Below the pieces are notes generated by a model that was not told the origin of the DNA, made no database searches, and worked only from the letters and a program-made list of their open reading frames with translations. A stretch of 64,000 nt of DNA from Pseudothermotoga thermarum DSM 5069. Its GTDB lineage: Bacteria > Thermotogota > Thermotogae > Thermotogales > DSM-5069. The stretch lies in NCBI RefSeq assembly GCF_000217815.1, contig NC_015707.1, positions 1,104,014-1,168,013 on the forward strand. Reading direction: 5' to 3'. Positions 8,021 through 17,063 of the stretch are shown here, in pieces (within the stretch, counting starts at the first letter, position 1; each line of letters begins with the position of its first letter). The position numbers were made by a program, and so were the translations under genes.

Positions 8021-9886
8021 ATGAAAGCTCACGTTTCGCCATTGAAGTCTAAATCCATTCATCCGGCGTGTTTGTACAATTATACATTGGGCGGTTTCCT
8101 TCATCCGTATCAGGATATGCTTGCCAATGTAACGCTTCCAACTCAACTTTCCCTGTTGTATGAAACAGGTCGTATAGACAATTTCAAAATCGCATCAGGG
8201 AAACTGTCTGGATCGTTCAACGGGTATTTTCCCTTCAACGACTCTGACGTGTACAAATGGATTGAAGCGGTGAGTTATGTATTTGAGAGAGTGAAAAAGT
8301 CAAATCCGAAACTTGCTCAATCACTTGATGAGATCATTCGAGATATATCAAATGCTCAAAGTGAAGACGGATATCTCAACACCTTCTTCATGATTAACGA
8401 CAGTCCCAAATGGGAGGATCTGGTGTGGGGGCACGAATTGTACACAGCAGGTCATTTAATCCAAGCGGCGATAGCACACAGGAGGTTCACAGGCCAGGAC
8501 AACATGTTCAAGGTGGCAAAGAAGTTCGCCGATTTGATATGCGAAACCTTTAAACCTGGTAAAAAAGAAGGAACGTGTGGACATCCCGAGATCGAAATGT
8601 CACTTGTTGAACTGTACCGTGAAACTGGGGAAAGGAAATACCTGAATCAAGCTAAGTATTTCATCGAGGCTCGAGGGAAAGGTCTTGCAAGCGTTCCAAG
8701 AAATCCAGGGCCAGTTTACTTCATTGATCACAAACCGTTTGTAGAACTTGATGAAGTTGTTGGACATGCCGTGAGAATGCTTTATTTGTGCTGTGGTGCG
8801 ACAGATCTTTATCTTGAAACCGAAGGCAAAGCAATTTGGAAAACACTGGAGAATCTCTGGAAAGATATGACTACTAGGAAAATGTACATAACCGGTGGGG
8901 TTGGCTCGAGGCATGATTGGGAATCAATTGGCGAACCTTATGAACTTCCAAATCGTAGAGCTTATGCGGAAACTTGCGCTGCAATCGCCAATTTTATGTG
9001 GAACTACAGGATGTTTCTTGCTTCCGGTGAAGCAAGATTCGTAGACGTCATGGAACAAGTTGTCTACAACGGTTTACTCTCTGGCATATCGCTCGATGGT
9101 GATAAGTATTTCTACGATAATCCGCTTGAAGACATGGGAACCAAACGCAGACAAAGATGGTTCGATTGTGCTTGCTGTCCCCCCAACATTGCACGAACGA
9201 TAGCATCCCTGCCTCACTATATTTATGCTCAATCAAAGGATAAGCTTTGGGTGAATCTCTACGAAAGCAGCACGTTCAAAATTATTCACAACGATGTGCC
9301 GATCGAAATTGTTCAGCAAACAGACTACCCATGGTCTGGTGATGTGCATATAAGAATAGCTGCCAGAGAAACTCTTTCGTTTACCTTGTTGCTAAGAATA
9401 CCTGAATGGTCTGCCGACTTTGATCTTAAACTGAACGGCAAAAGCGTGAAATTTCATTTGAACAATGGCTATGCGGAGCTCCAGAATTCTTGGAAGGGTA
9501 CAAATAATGTGCAGCTTACCTTGAAGCTTCGACCAGAATGTCTGCAAAGCCATCCCTACGTATCCGAGAACCATGGAAAAGTGGCTGTGAGATCTGGACC
9601 AGTTCTCTACTGTATCGAACAGGTTGACAATCCCGATTTTGACATTTGGACACTGAAAATTGATTCAGACTCATTTGAAATGGTTCCAGGAGAGATCCTT
9701 GGCAAGCGGATGTTTTTCTTACTCGGTAACGGTAAAGCAACGAACATACGAAGTTGGCAAGGCAAATTGTATAGGCCAAAAACAAAAACAAAGTCCAAAT
9801 ACGTTACGTTCAAACTTATCCCATACCATATGTGGAACAACAGAGGGAATAGCGGCATGAGACTCTGGCTGGATTGTACTTCCTAA
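8021..9886 (+). CDS. GH127 beta-L-arabinofuranosidase (DUF1680 family)
   Basis: A 621-residue cytoplasmic protein with no signal peptide. The GH127 zinc/cysteine catalytic motif CACCPPNIARTIASLP lies near residue 384, and the catalytic glutamate region YAETCAAIANFMWNYRM near residue 315, in the spacing known for Bifidobacterium HypBA1. Further conserved segments include QSEDGYLNTFF near 125 and GHAVRMLYLCCG near 248. GH127 enzymes release L-arabinofuranose from beta-linked arabinosides such as those on hydroxyproline-rich plant glycoproteins. It heads the plus-strand operon under a likely AraR site, so beta-arabinosides are probably used along with alpha-linked arabinan. Other activities within the broad DUF1680 group cannot be excluded. 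Confidence 0.88.
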   Translation: MKAHVSPLKSKSIHPACLYNYTLGGFLHPYQDMLANVTLPTQLSLLYETGRIDNFKIASGKLSGSFNGYFPFNDSDVYKWIEAVSYVFERVKKSNPKLAQSLDEIIRDISNAQSEDGYLNTFFMINDSPKWEDLVWGHELYTAGHLIQAAIAHRRFTGQDNMFKVAKKFADLICETFKPGKKEGTCGHPEIEMSLVELYRETGERKYLNQAKYFIEARGKGLASVPRNPGPVYFIDHKPFVELDEVVGHAVRMLYLCCGATDLYLETEGKAIWKTLENLWKDMTTRKMYITGGVGSRHDWESIGEPYELPNRRAYAETCAAIANFMWNYRMFLASGEARFVDVMEQVVYNGLLSGISLDGDKYFYDNPLEDMGTKRRQRWFDCACCPPNIARTIASLPHYIYAQSKDKLWVNLYESSTFKIIHNDVPIEIVQQTDYPWSGDVHIRIAARETLSFTLLLRIPEWSADFDLKLNGKSVKFHLNNGYAELQNSWKGTNNVQLTLKLRPECLQSHPYVSENHGKVAVRSGPVLYCIEQVDNPDFDIWTLKIDSDSFEMVPGEILGKRMFFLLGNGKATNIRSWQGKLYRPKTKTKSKYVTFKLIPYHMWNNRGNSGMRLWLDCTS

Positions 9887-9998
9887 GGGAGGTGGTAAGA
9901 AAGGCAACTCTGTACAGTTGTGAGCACTTAAGTGTCACACGGTTCTATTGGTTTTCCTATGGAGAATTCACAGAATCTCAGCGGGAGGTGAAGGTTTT

Positions 9999-11237
9999 AT
10001 GAAAAGGCTTTTTGTACTGGCTCTTTTGGCACTGACACTTGTTTTATTCGCTCAGAAAGTGACGCTAACGTTCATGACACCGCTTGGAGGTCCTGACGGA
10101 GCTTACATGGACGAGATTATCAAGAAATTCAACGCAACTCATCCGGATATCGAAGTTGTCCACTTGGTCGTTGTTTCGTCGGTTGATTACAAACAGAAGC
10201 TCTCTGCAGGTATAGCTACGAAAACCGCTCCACACGTCCTGTTCATTAGAAAGCATGACATGCCAATTTTCTTTGATCATCTCAAAGTTTTGGGTAAAGA
10301 CGAACTTCGCAAATACGGTATCGATATCGATGATGTTTATCCGTCAGTACTTGATGGATTGATCAAGGACGGAGGAGTGTACGGGATACCTTTGGACGTG
10401 TGGATCTTCTACATGGCGTATCGAAGGGACAATTTCAAGAAAGCAGGTCTCGATCCCGACAAACCACCGTATACCAGACAGGAATTCGAAGCAGCCTTGG
10501 AAGCTTTGAAAAAGGTTACACCAGCAGGTGTTGCACCTTGGTGTGAATCACCTGCATGGGACTGGATATTCATCCACACAATGTGGCAATTTGGTGGAGA
10601 CATTCTGACGCCTGATTTCAAGAAACCGGCTTTCAGAAAAGCAGCTGTTGAAGCCCTGAAATATTTGATGTACCTGCAGGACAAAGGATATTTCTCACGT
10701 GAAGCAGTCGACACAGGACCAACATTCGAGTCTGGAGCCGGTAGTATTTTGATAACAGGAATCTGGACCATGGGTGCATGGAAAGAAGTTTTGGGTGAGA
10801 ACTTCGGCTACGCACCAGCACCGCAAATTGGAACAACAAAAGCGGTTTTCGGTGGTTCACATGTCCTCGCTATGCCAAGAGTGATGGTGGAAGATCCCAA
10901 AGTCTATGAAGCAGCTATGACATGGATCAAATACTTGTGGGACAACGCTATAGACTGGTATGCTGCCGGACAGGCACCTGCCAGAAAATCCATTGCCGAA
11001 AGTGAAGAGCTGAAGAGAAGATTGCCACACATATACACAGTTGCACAGCAGCTTCCTTATGTGAAAACATTCCAAACATTCCCATACATAGCGGAAATAG
11101 TTGCTGAGATTGCAGTTTACGTTCAAGATGTGTTGATAACCAGAAATCTAACCCCAGAAGAAGCAATGCGTCGAGCAGAGGAAGCAGTGCAGGAAATTTT
11201 GGATGATTACTGGGCAACAGTCGGACGAAGGAAATAA
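9999..11237 (+). CDS. Sugar ABC transporter substrate-binding protein
   Basis: A 412-residue exported family 1 solute-binding protein. The ATG at 9999 is chosen because GGGAGGTG precedes it and the signal peptide MKRLFVLALLALTLVLFAQ follows at once. The mature part begins VTLTFMTPLGGPDG and carries the usual lobes (DEIIKKFNATHPDIEVV; GSILITGIWTMGAW near residue 247). It lies in the GH127 operon and is followed by a terminator. With the MalF/MalG permeases on the other strand it probably delivers arabino-oligosaccharides. It is longer and more aromatic than the fragment at 1-158, so the two may have different ligands. Confidence 0.9.
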   Translation: MKRLFVLALLALTLVLFAQKVTLTFMTPLGGPDGAYMDEIIKKFNATHPDIEVVHLVVVSSVDYKQKLSAGIATKTAPHVLFIRKHDMPIFFDHLKVLGKDELRKYGIDIDDVYPSVLDGLIKDGGVYGIPLDVWIFYMAYRRDNFKKAGLDPDKPPYTRQEFEAALEALKKVTPAGVAPWCESPAWDWIFIHTMWQFGGDILTPDFKKPAFRKAAVEALKYLMYLQDKGYFSREAVDTGPTFESGAGSILITGIWTMGAWKEVLGENFGYAPAPQIGTTKAVFGGSHVLAMPRVMVEDPKVYEAAMTWIKYLWDNAIDWYAAGQAPARKSIAESEELKRRLPHIYTVAQQLPYVKTFQTFPYIAEIVAEIAVYVQDVLITRNLTPEEAMRRAEEAVQEILDDYWATVGRRK

Positions 11238-11284
11238 ACAGTCGTTGCTTCACGGCGGCTTACGATGTTTTTGTAATTAACCTT

Positions 11285-11307
11285 AGGCCCCCTTCGTGGG
11301 GGGCCTT
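11285..11307 (+). terminator. Intrinsic terminator after the binding-protein gene
   Basis: AGGCCCCC, loop TTCG, then a G-rich arm GGGGGGCCT form a strong GC stem, followed by a short T run. It lies 48 bp after the stop codon. It may be partial, since GH43 and araA follow in the same direction without a clear promoter of their own. Confidence 0.7.
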
Positions 11308-11325
11308 TGAAAGTTGGGATGTCTG

Positions 11326-12750
11326 ATGAAAATTTGTTGTAAGTCTTCAAGATTTCCGTGCCTTGTAATATGTCTTATTTGTTCCATTTTATCGGCTTCT
11401 GAACAGGCGGTATTCAACTGGGCAACTGTACACGATCCTTCAGTTATCAAAGTCAATGATACATACTACCTTTTTGGTTCACATCTTGCTGTTGCTAAAT
11501 CAAATGATCTAATGCGTTGGACGCAGGTGAATTTAAACGTTTACAAAGGAAATCCAATAGTACCTGATATTCAGCAAGATTTAAAGGAAGCCGTTTCCTG
11601 GGCACGAGCAGATTCGATTTGGGCTCCCCATGTCATCCGAATGCCAGACGGAAAATTTTACATGTACTACTGCGCATCTACTTTTGGTTCCCCGCGTTCC
11701 GCCATAGGTATAGCGGTGTCTGACAAAGTTGAAGGACCATATAGACATTATGCAGTCATTTTGAGATCTGGTCAGACACCAGCCGATGGTCCAAGTGAAG
11801 ATGGCACACCGTACAACAGAATGAAACATCCCAATTGCATAGATCCTCATACGTTTTACGATAAAGACGGCAGATTATGGATGGTTTATGGTTCGTACTT
11901 TGGAGGAATTTTCATCATCGAGCTTGATCCTAACACTGGCTTGCCACTTCCAGGACAAGGCTATGGAGAAAGACTTATCGGTGGTAATCACAGCCCAATA
12001 GAAGGACCTTTTATCCTTTATAGCCCAGAAACCGATTATTACTATCTTTTCGTGAGCTTCGGGGGACTTGACTCACGCGGCGGTTATAACATTCGAGTTA
12101 TGCGTTCAAGAAACGTTACTGGACCATACTATGACATAGAAGGCAATGACGCGCGCGAATGTATGGGCGATGCAAGGACAACAGAGCAGTTTGGAGTTAA
12201 ACTTGTTGGAAATTTCAATTTCAATGAAACAAACCCAATCAGCGCTGCGACATTTGGGTATGTATCTCCTGGTCACAACTCAGCTTACTATGACCCAGAT
12301 ACGGCTAGATACTTCATTTTCTTTCATACCAGATTTCCAGGCAGAGGTGAGAGTCATCAAATTAGAGTTCACCAACTTCTGCTGAACGAAGAAGGTTGGT
12401 TTGTGATGGCACCATTTCCATACGCTGGTGAAACCATTTTACCTTTGGGAAAAGAAGATTTACTTGGTGAATACATGTTGATAAATCATGGTAAACAGAT
12501 CACTAGCGACATAAAACAACCTGTTAGGATAGTACTAGAAGATGGAAAAATCTCTGGTGCAATCGAAGGACATTGGCAGCTGAAAAATGGGTACTTTATC
12601 GATATATCCCTTGAAGAGAAAGGTCAACTAGTAACGTACAAAGGGGTTTGTCTAAAACAATGGCATCCAACAGAGAAAAAATGGGTTACAACCTTCTCTG
12701 CAGTTAGCGAAAAGGGAATTTGCATCTGGGGAGTTCGGATCGAAGATTAA
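11326..12750 (+). CDS. GH43 arabinan endo-/exo-1,5-alpha-L-arabinosidase, secreted
   Basis: A 474-residue five-bladed beta-propeller hydrolase. ATG at 11326 gives a signal peptide (MKICCKSSRFPCLVICLICS); a TTG 12 bases earlier is possible. Catalytic residues are visible: the base Asp in TVHDPSVIKV near residue 35, the pKa-modulating Asp in NCIDPHTFYDKDG near 177 and the acid Glu in SPIEGPFILY near 226. The C-terminal 120 residues look like the accessory beta-barrel found behind many arabinanases. It would cut the 1,5-arabinan backbone outside the cell and supply oligosaccharides to the transporter. It is followed by araA after 38 bp. Confidence 0.88.
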   Translation: MKICCKSSRFPCLVICLICSILSASEQAVFNWATVHDPSVIKVNDTYYLFGSHLAVAKSNDLMRWTQVNLNVYKGNPIVPDIQQDLKEAVSWARADSIWAPHVIRMPDGKFYMYYCASTFGSPRSAIGIAVSDKVEGPYRHYAVILRSGQTPADGPSEDGTPYNRMKHPNCIDPHTFYDKDGRLWMVYGSYFGGIFIIELDPNTGLPLPGQGYGERLIGGNHSPIEGPFILYSPETDYYYLFVSFGGLDSRGGYNIRVMRSRNVTGPYYDIEGNDARECMGDARTTEQFGVKLVGNFNFNETNPISAATFGYVSPGHNSAYYDPDTARYFIFFHTRFPGRGESHQIRVHQLLLNEEGWFVMAPFPYAGETILPLGKEDLLGEYMLINHGKQITSDIKQPVRIVLEDGKISGAIEGHWQLKNGYFIDISLEEKGQLVTYKGVCLKQWHPTEKKWVTTFSAVSEKGICIWGVRIED

Positions 12751-12788
12751 AAACAACTATAATGTTTCACAAAAGGGAGAGGTGAAGC

Positions 12789-14273
12789 ATGATAGATCTA
12801 AAAAAATACGAATTTTGGCTTTTGGTTGGAAGTCAGCATCTATATGGTTCAGAAACTCTCAAAAAAGTCGAACAGCAAGCTAGGAAAATCGTAGAAGAGC
12901 TTTCTAAGGATTTGCCATCACCTTTGCTTTTCAAGGGAGTTTTAACGACACCAGAAGAAATACTTAGAACCTTTGAACAAGCTAATGCCCAGACAAACTG
13001 CGCTGGTGTTATAACTTGGATGCACACTTTTTCACCTTCCAAAATGTGGATAAAAGGACTGCTTGCAAACAAAAAGCCACTTCTGCATCTACACACACAG
13101 TTCAACAGGGAAATTCCTTGGGATACAATTGACATGGATTACATGAATCTCAACCAATCTGCTCATGGAGATAGAGAACATGGTTATATCCACGCAAGGC
13201 TTAGGCTTCCAAGAAAGGTTGTTGTTGGTCACTGGCAGGATTCAGAGGTTAAACGAGAGATATCGAAGTGGATGCGCGTGGCTTGCGCGATAGCTGATGG
13301 AAGATCTGGGCAAATTGTCAGGTTTGGCGATAACATGCGAGAAGTGGCAAGCACAGAAGCAGACAAGGTGGAGGCTCAGATTAAAATTGGTTGGTCGATC
13401 AACACGTGGGGAGTCGGTGAACTTGCAGAAAGAGTGAAAAGTGTTTCAGAAAACCTAGTAGAAGATTTGATAAAACACTACGCCGAAAAATACGTTTTGC
13501 CATCTGGGGAATATGAACTGAAAGCCATCAAAGAACAAGCTAGAATCGAAATAGCCCTTAGAGAATTCCTCAAGGAAAAGAACGCAATAGCCTTCACCAC
13601 AACCTTTGAAGATTTGCACGATCTTCCACAACTTCCAGGTTTGGCTGTTCAAAGACTCATGGAAGAAGGTTATGGATTTGGAGCAGAAGGAGATTGGAAA
13701 GTTGCCGGTTTGGTCAGAGCCTTGAAGGTCATGGGAGTCGGTTTGAAAGGTGGAACTTCTTTCATGGAGGATTACACCTACCATTTGCCTGAGGGAAACG
13801 AACTTGTCCTTGGAGCGCACATGCTTGAAATTTGTCCAAGTATTGCGAAAGAAAAACCAAGAATAGAAGTTCATCCACTGAGCATAGGTGGTAAGGCAGA
13901 TCCCGCAAGATTGGTATTCGAAGCTCAGGTTGGTGAGGCATTGAACGCTTCGATAGTTGATCTTGGTAACAGGTTTAGACTGGTTGTCAACAAAGTGATA
14001 TCTGTTCCCTTGGTAAAACCCATGCCAAAACTGCCTGTTGCAAGGGTCCTTTGGAAACCACTTCCAAACTTCAAAGCAGCGGCAACAGCATGGATACTAG
14101 CAGGAGGATCTCACCACACAGCTTTCAGCACCGCCGTTGATCCAAGTTATTTGATAGACTGGGCGGAAATGCTGGACATAGAGTGCGTGGTTATAGACGA
14201 AAAACTTGATCTTGAAAGATTCAAAGCGGAACTTAGAGCAAATGAAGTTTACTGGGGATTCTTTAAAAAGTGA
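12789..14273 (+). CDS. araA: L-arabinose isomerase
   Basis: A 494-residue protein, full length for AraA, starting at ATG 12789 behind GGGAGAGG. It interconverts L-arabinose and L-ribulose with Mn2+ or Co2+. The N-terminus (YEFWLLVGSQHLYG) is diagnostic. The metal and catalytic residues fall in FEDLHDLPQLPGLAVQRLM, GYGFGAEGDWKVAGLVRA (Glu near 306), GTSFMEDYTYH (Glu near 331) and the C-terminal GGSHHTAFS. It ends the plus-strand operon. The stop codon TGA lies within the terminator stem shared with araR. Confidence 0.96.
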   Translation: MIDLKKYEFWLLVGSQHLYGSETLKKVEQQARKIVEELSKDLPSPLLFKGVLTTPEEILRTFEQANAQTNCAGVITWMHTFSPSKMWIKGLLANKKPLLHLHTQFNREIPWDTIDMDYMNLNQSAHGDREHGYIHARLRLPRKVVVGHWQDSEVKREISKWMRVACAIADGRSGQIVRFGDNMREVASTEADKVEAQIKIGWSINTWGVGELAERVKSVSENLVEDLIKHYAEKYVLPSGEYELKAIKEQARIEIALREFLKEKNAIAFTTTFEDLHDLPQLPGLAVQRLMEEGYGFGAEGDWKVAGLVRALKVMGVGLKGGTSFMEDYTYHLPEGNELVLGAHMLEICPSIAKEKPRIEVHPLSIGGKADPARLVFEAQVGEALNASIVDLGNRFRLVVNKVISVPLVKPMPKLPVARVLWKPLPNFKAAATAWILAGGSHHTAFSTAVDPSYLIDWAEMLDIECVVIDEKLDLERFKAELRANEVYWGFFKK

Positions 14274-14291
14274 GGGGGTATCCCCTCACTT
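14269..14291. terminator. Bidirectional terminator between araA and araR
   Basis: AAGTGAGGGG, loop GTA, CCCCTCACTT form a hairpin between the convergent genes. The araA stop (14271-14273) is in the left arm and the araR stop (14286-14288) in the right arm. Confidence 0.75.
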
Positions 14292-15308
14292 GTTTGGAAC
14301 ATAAGAAACAGAGGATCTTTCAATCAATTCTGGGGTCAAAACGATATTTTGGGCATCTTTTCCTTCCAACATTTCAAGAAGTATTTCAGCAGCTTTTCTG
14401 CCAATTTCTTCTTTTGGATGAGCAAAAGTTGTAAGTATTTCTCTAAAATCACCTATTGGGGCATCGTCGAAACCTATGATCGAGAGATCTTCAGGTATAC
14501 GTATACCCAGTCTTTTGGCGACCATGTACACTTGAAGCGCTGTTGCGTCGTTATAGCAGAAAATAGCAGTAGGCCTTATCTGCTTTGGTAGGTTCAACAA
14601 TTCATAAGCAATTTGCATTGGTGCGCCGGTGAATTCCGATACATTGAAAGCTTTATCGTAGATTTTCTCAAAACCAAGTTCTTCACATTTTCTCAGAAAT
14701 CCTTGAGCCCTTAAAAGTCCTGGAAGGTGAATTGACTTGTAAACCACTGCGACTATTTTGTGCCCATAGGAATGAAAAATCTCTGCAGCTTTTTCACCAC
14801 CATAGCTGTCGTTCAAGGTTACAGAGCTAACCTGTTCAATGCTCCAGTTACTGTGAACCGTAACAATTTTAACGCCTTCCTTTGCAAGAGATTTCACAAG
14901 ATCTCTGTTACACCGTTTTGTTGCACTGTAAACTGGATCAAGTATCAAACCCTTTACTCCCAGCTCCATCCATTCTGTGAGGATTTGTCTTTCTTTAACA
15001 GGATCTTCGGCGGCATTTCCAAGAAGTAGTTTATAACCATTTCTGAAAAGTTGGTCCTCGGCTCCAAGAACAACGTATGGAAATATATAGCTTGTTATCT
15101 GTTGAACGATGATTCCAACAAAATGATTGGTACTACTTGAACTTACAAAAGTTCCTAAACCGGGTTTGCGTATTATCATTCCTTTTAATGCAAGCCTATC
15201 GAGAGCTTTTCTCACAGTTTCTCTACTTGCGTTGAACTTTTTCATCAGCTCCTTTTCTGTAGGAAGCTTATCGCCAGGTTTGTATCGACCAGATCTTAGC
15301 TCATCCAT
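14286..15308 (-). CDS. araR: AraR-type arabinose repressor (GntR HTH plus LacI-like sensor)
   Basis: Predicted repressor of both arabinose operons. The GntR winged helix is in the first 60 residues (PTEKELMKKFNASRETVRKA; MIIRKPGLGTFVSS). A periplasmic-binding/LacI-type sensor domain follows (VGIIVQQITSYIFPYVV to IGFDDAPIGDF). The ATG at 15308 begins inside the first helix. In-frame codons further upstream read IAPKHKIIERYL, clearly the missing N-terminus. They reach an ATG at 15349-15351 behind GGAGGG only if one A is removed from the run AAAAA (15344-15348). So the real gene probably covers 14286-15351, with an apparent +1 frameshift after two codons. It is convergent with araA and preceded by its own ACGTACGTAC site, suggesting autoregulation. 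Confidence 0.88.
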   Translation of the reverse strand: MDELRSGRYKPGDKLPTEKELMKKFNASRETVRKALDRLALKGMIIRKPGLGTFVSSSSTNHFVGIIVQQITSYIFPYVVLGAEDQLFRNGYKLLLGNAAEDPVKERQILTEWMELGVKGLILDPVYSATKRCNRDLVKSLAKEGVKIVTVHSNWSIEQVSSVTLNDSYGGEKAAEIFHSYGHKIVAVVYKSIHLPGLLRAQGFLRKCEELGFEKIYDKAFNVSEFTGAPMQIAYELLNLPKQIRPTAIFCYNDATALQVYMVAKRLGIRIPEDLSIIGFDDAPIGDFREILTTFAHPKEEIGRKAAEILLEMLEGKDAQNIVLTPELIERSSVSYVPNK

Positions 15309-15363
15309 TAAATAACGCTCTATTATTTTGTGTTTCGGCGCGATTTTTCATCCCTCCATTTTA

Positions 15364-15373
15364 ACGTACGTAC
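15364..15373. promoter_or_regulatory. Candidate AraR operator at araR
   Basis: ACGTACGTAC lies between the araR -10 box and the likely ATG at 15351. It is the third copy of the motif and implies autoregulation. Confidence 0.7.
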
Positions 15374-15382
15374 CTTCAAAAA

Positions 15383-15411
15383 ATTCTACGCCCGTTTCAA
15401 GTAGTAGTCAA
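15383..15411 (-). promoter_or_regulatory. araR promoter
   Basis: On the minus strand TTGACT (15406-15411) and TAGAAT (15383-15388) with a 17-bp spacer. Confidence 0.65.
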
Positions 15412-15502
15412 GACTATTTAACAAAACTTATCGCTCTGATCTGGTTTAATACTCTTGGTAGGCTTTACAGGATACACAATAACCGTTGAAGAAGGTGAAA
15501 TA

Positions 15503-16279
15503 ATGAAAACATTTCTTGGAGGATTTCTCATAGGACTTGCAAACTTGGTACCGGGTGTGAGTGGGGGCACAATAGCTGTCTTACTTAATTTGTATGAAAA
15601 GATAATTGATTGTTTGAATTCGTTTTTACAGCTTAGATTTTCAAAAGATTCCATCTTTTTTCTCGTCAAAATTGCTATTGGAATAGGTTTAGCATTGCTT
15701 GTTGGTTCAAAATTGATGAGTTATTTGTTGGTGTTTTACCCAGCTTTTGCTTATTCTGCATTTTTTGGTCTTGTGATAGGTATGCTGCCAAGGTTTTACG
15801 TACAAATTCCAAAATTGAGAATTGCGTATGTGCTGGTTGGAGCTTTTCTTTTATTAATTGTTGAGGTTTTTGGTAATGTAACTGTTAATCTTGGAAAAGC
15901 ATCTTTATTCATCGGTGGTATAGTTGCTGCGATCGCTATGGTCCTTCCAGGTATCAGTGGTTCTTTGATGATGTTGATTTTTGGTATCTATGAAAAGGTT
16001 ATCGATGCACTTGGCTCTTTAGAACTATCTGTGATAATTCCTTTTGGAATAGGCGTGCTTGTTGGAATCGCTATAGCAGCGGTGGGAATGAAATATTTGC
16101 TTAGCAACTTCAAAAACCAAACGTACAATTTCATCTTTGGATTACTTTTAGCTTCTTTGATCAAGATTCAACCTTTTGGTAAACAGCATTTGAGTATTTT
16201 GACAGTACTTTTTGTGCTGGTCATCATGGCAGTTACTACTTATCTTTCCTTTACACTGTCTAAGAAGCAGTCTCAGTGA
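15503..16279 (+). CDS. DUF368 membrane protein, PopT-type undecaprenyl phosphate translocase
   Basis: A 258-residue polytopic membrane protein with about eight hydrophobic segments. The DUF368 signatures are duplicated: GLANLVPGVSGGTIAVLL at the N-terminus and AIAMVLPGISGSLMMLIFG in the middle. DUF368 proteins (PopT) were shown in Vibrio and Staphylococcus to return undecaprenyl phosphate across the membrane for cell-wall synthesis; that role is inferred here by family. ATG at 15503 follows GAAGGTG, and codons before it add an unneeded polar tail. It is transcribed away from araR and shows no operon link to its neighbours. Confidence 0.82.
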   Translation: MKTFLGGFLIGLANLVPGVSGGTIAVLLNLYEKIIDCLNSFLQLRFSKDSIFFLVKIAIGIGLALLVGSKLMSYLLVFYPAFAYSAFFGLVIGMLPRFYVQIPKLRIAYVLVGAFLLLIVEVFGNVTVNLGKASLFIGGIVAAIAMVLPGISGSLMMLIFGIYEKVIDALGSLELSVIIPFGIGVLVGIAIAAVGMKYLLSNFKNQTYNFIFGLLLASLIKIQPFGKQHLSILTVLFVLVIMAVTTYLSFTLSKKQSQ

Positions 16280-16321
16280 AGATAGACTATGCTATAATTT
16301 GAAAAAGAAAGGAGGGAGAGC

Positions 16322-17044
16322 ATGAAGGTTGGCAAAATCTTGATTGTTCTACTTCTTGTAAGTGTCCTAGCTTTGGCAAAAACATACACTGTTGGAACAA
16401 GCGCGGACTTTCCACCATTTGAGTACATCGAAAACGGACAGTTCGTTGGTTTTGACATGGATCTCATTAGAGAGATCGCAAAGATTGCTGGCTTCGAGGT
16501 AAAATTTGTCGATATGAGTTTTGATTCCCTTATACCAGCCTTGAGAGCTGGCCAGATTGACATAGCAATTGCTGGTATGACTATAACAGAAGAAAGAAAA
16601 CAAGTTGTTGACTTTTCCATCCCCTATTGGACGGCAGACCAAAGTGTCATAGTCAAAGCGGATTCAAATTTATCCATCACTGTTTTGTTTGGAAAGTATA
16701 GAATAGGTGTTCAAACTGGAACAACTGGAGATCTTTGGTGTACCGAAGAATTGGTTAAGAAAGGTATCCTTCCTGAAAAGAATTTGAAAAGATACGATAC
16801 CTTTGTCCTTGCTTTGACTGATCTTTTAAATGGAAACATCGATGCAATAGTTCTTGATTCTCCTGTGGCAAACAGATTTGCTGCAACAAAACCTGTTAAG
16901 ATCGTTGGAATAATAGTTACGGGAGAGCAGTATGGAATAGCTGTTAAAAAAGGAAACACCGATTTGTTGAAAGCCATAAACGAAGCTTTGAAAGTTTTGC
17001 AAGAAACAGGGAAACTGGCAGAATTGATAGACAAATACTTCTAA
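16322..17044 (+). CDS. Polar amino-acid ABC transporter substrate-binding protein
   Basis: A 240-residue family 3 solute-binding protein with a signal peptide (MKVGKILIVLLLVSVLALAK). The domain opens TYTVGTSADFPPFEYIENGQ, followed by GFDMDLIREIAKIAG and the ligand-binding segment GMTITEERKQVVDFSIPYW. The start follows AAAGGAGGG, and a TATAAT at 16293-16298 marks a likely promoter. It is the first gene of a four-gene importer (16322-19161). Family members bind Arg, Gln, His or other polar amino acids; the exact ligand cannot be told. Confidence 0.92.
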   Translation: MKVGKILIVLLLVSVLALAKTYTVGTSADFPPFEYIENGQFVGFDMDLIREIAKIAGFEVKFVDMSFDSLIPALRAGQIDIAIAGMTITEERKQVVDFSIPYWTADQSVIVKADSNLSITVLFGKYRIGVQTGTTGDLWCTEELVKKGILPEKNLKRYDTFVLALTDLLNGNIDAIVLDSPVANRFAATKPVKIVGIIVTGEQYGIAVKKGNTDLLKAINEALKVLQETGKLAELIDKYF

Positions 17045-17063
17045 GCTGTGGGAGGACTAAGCC

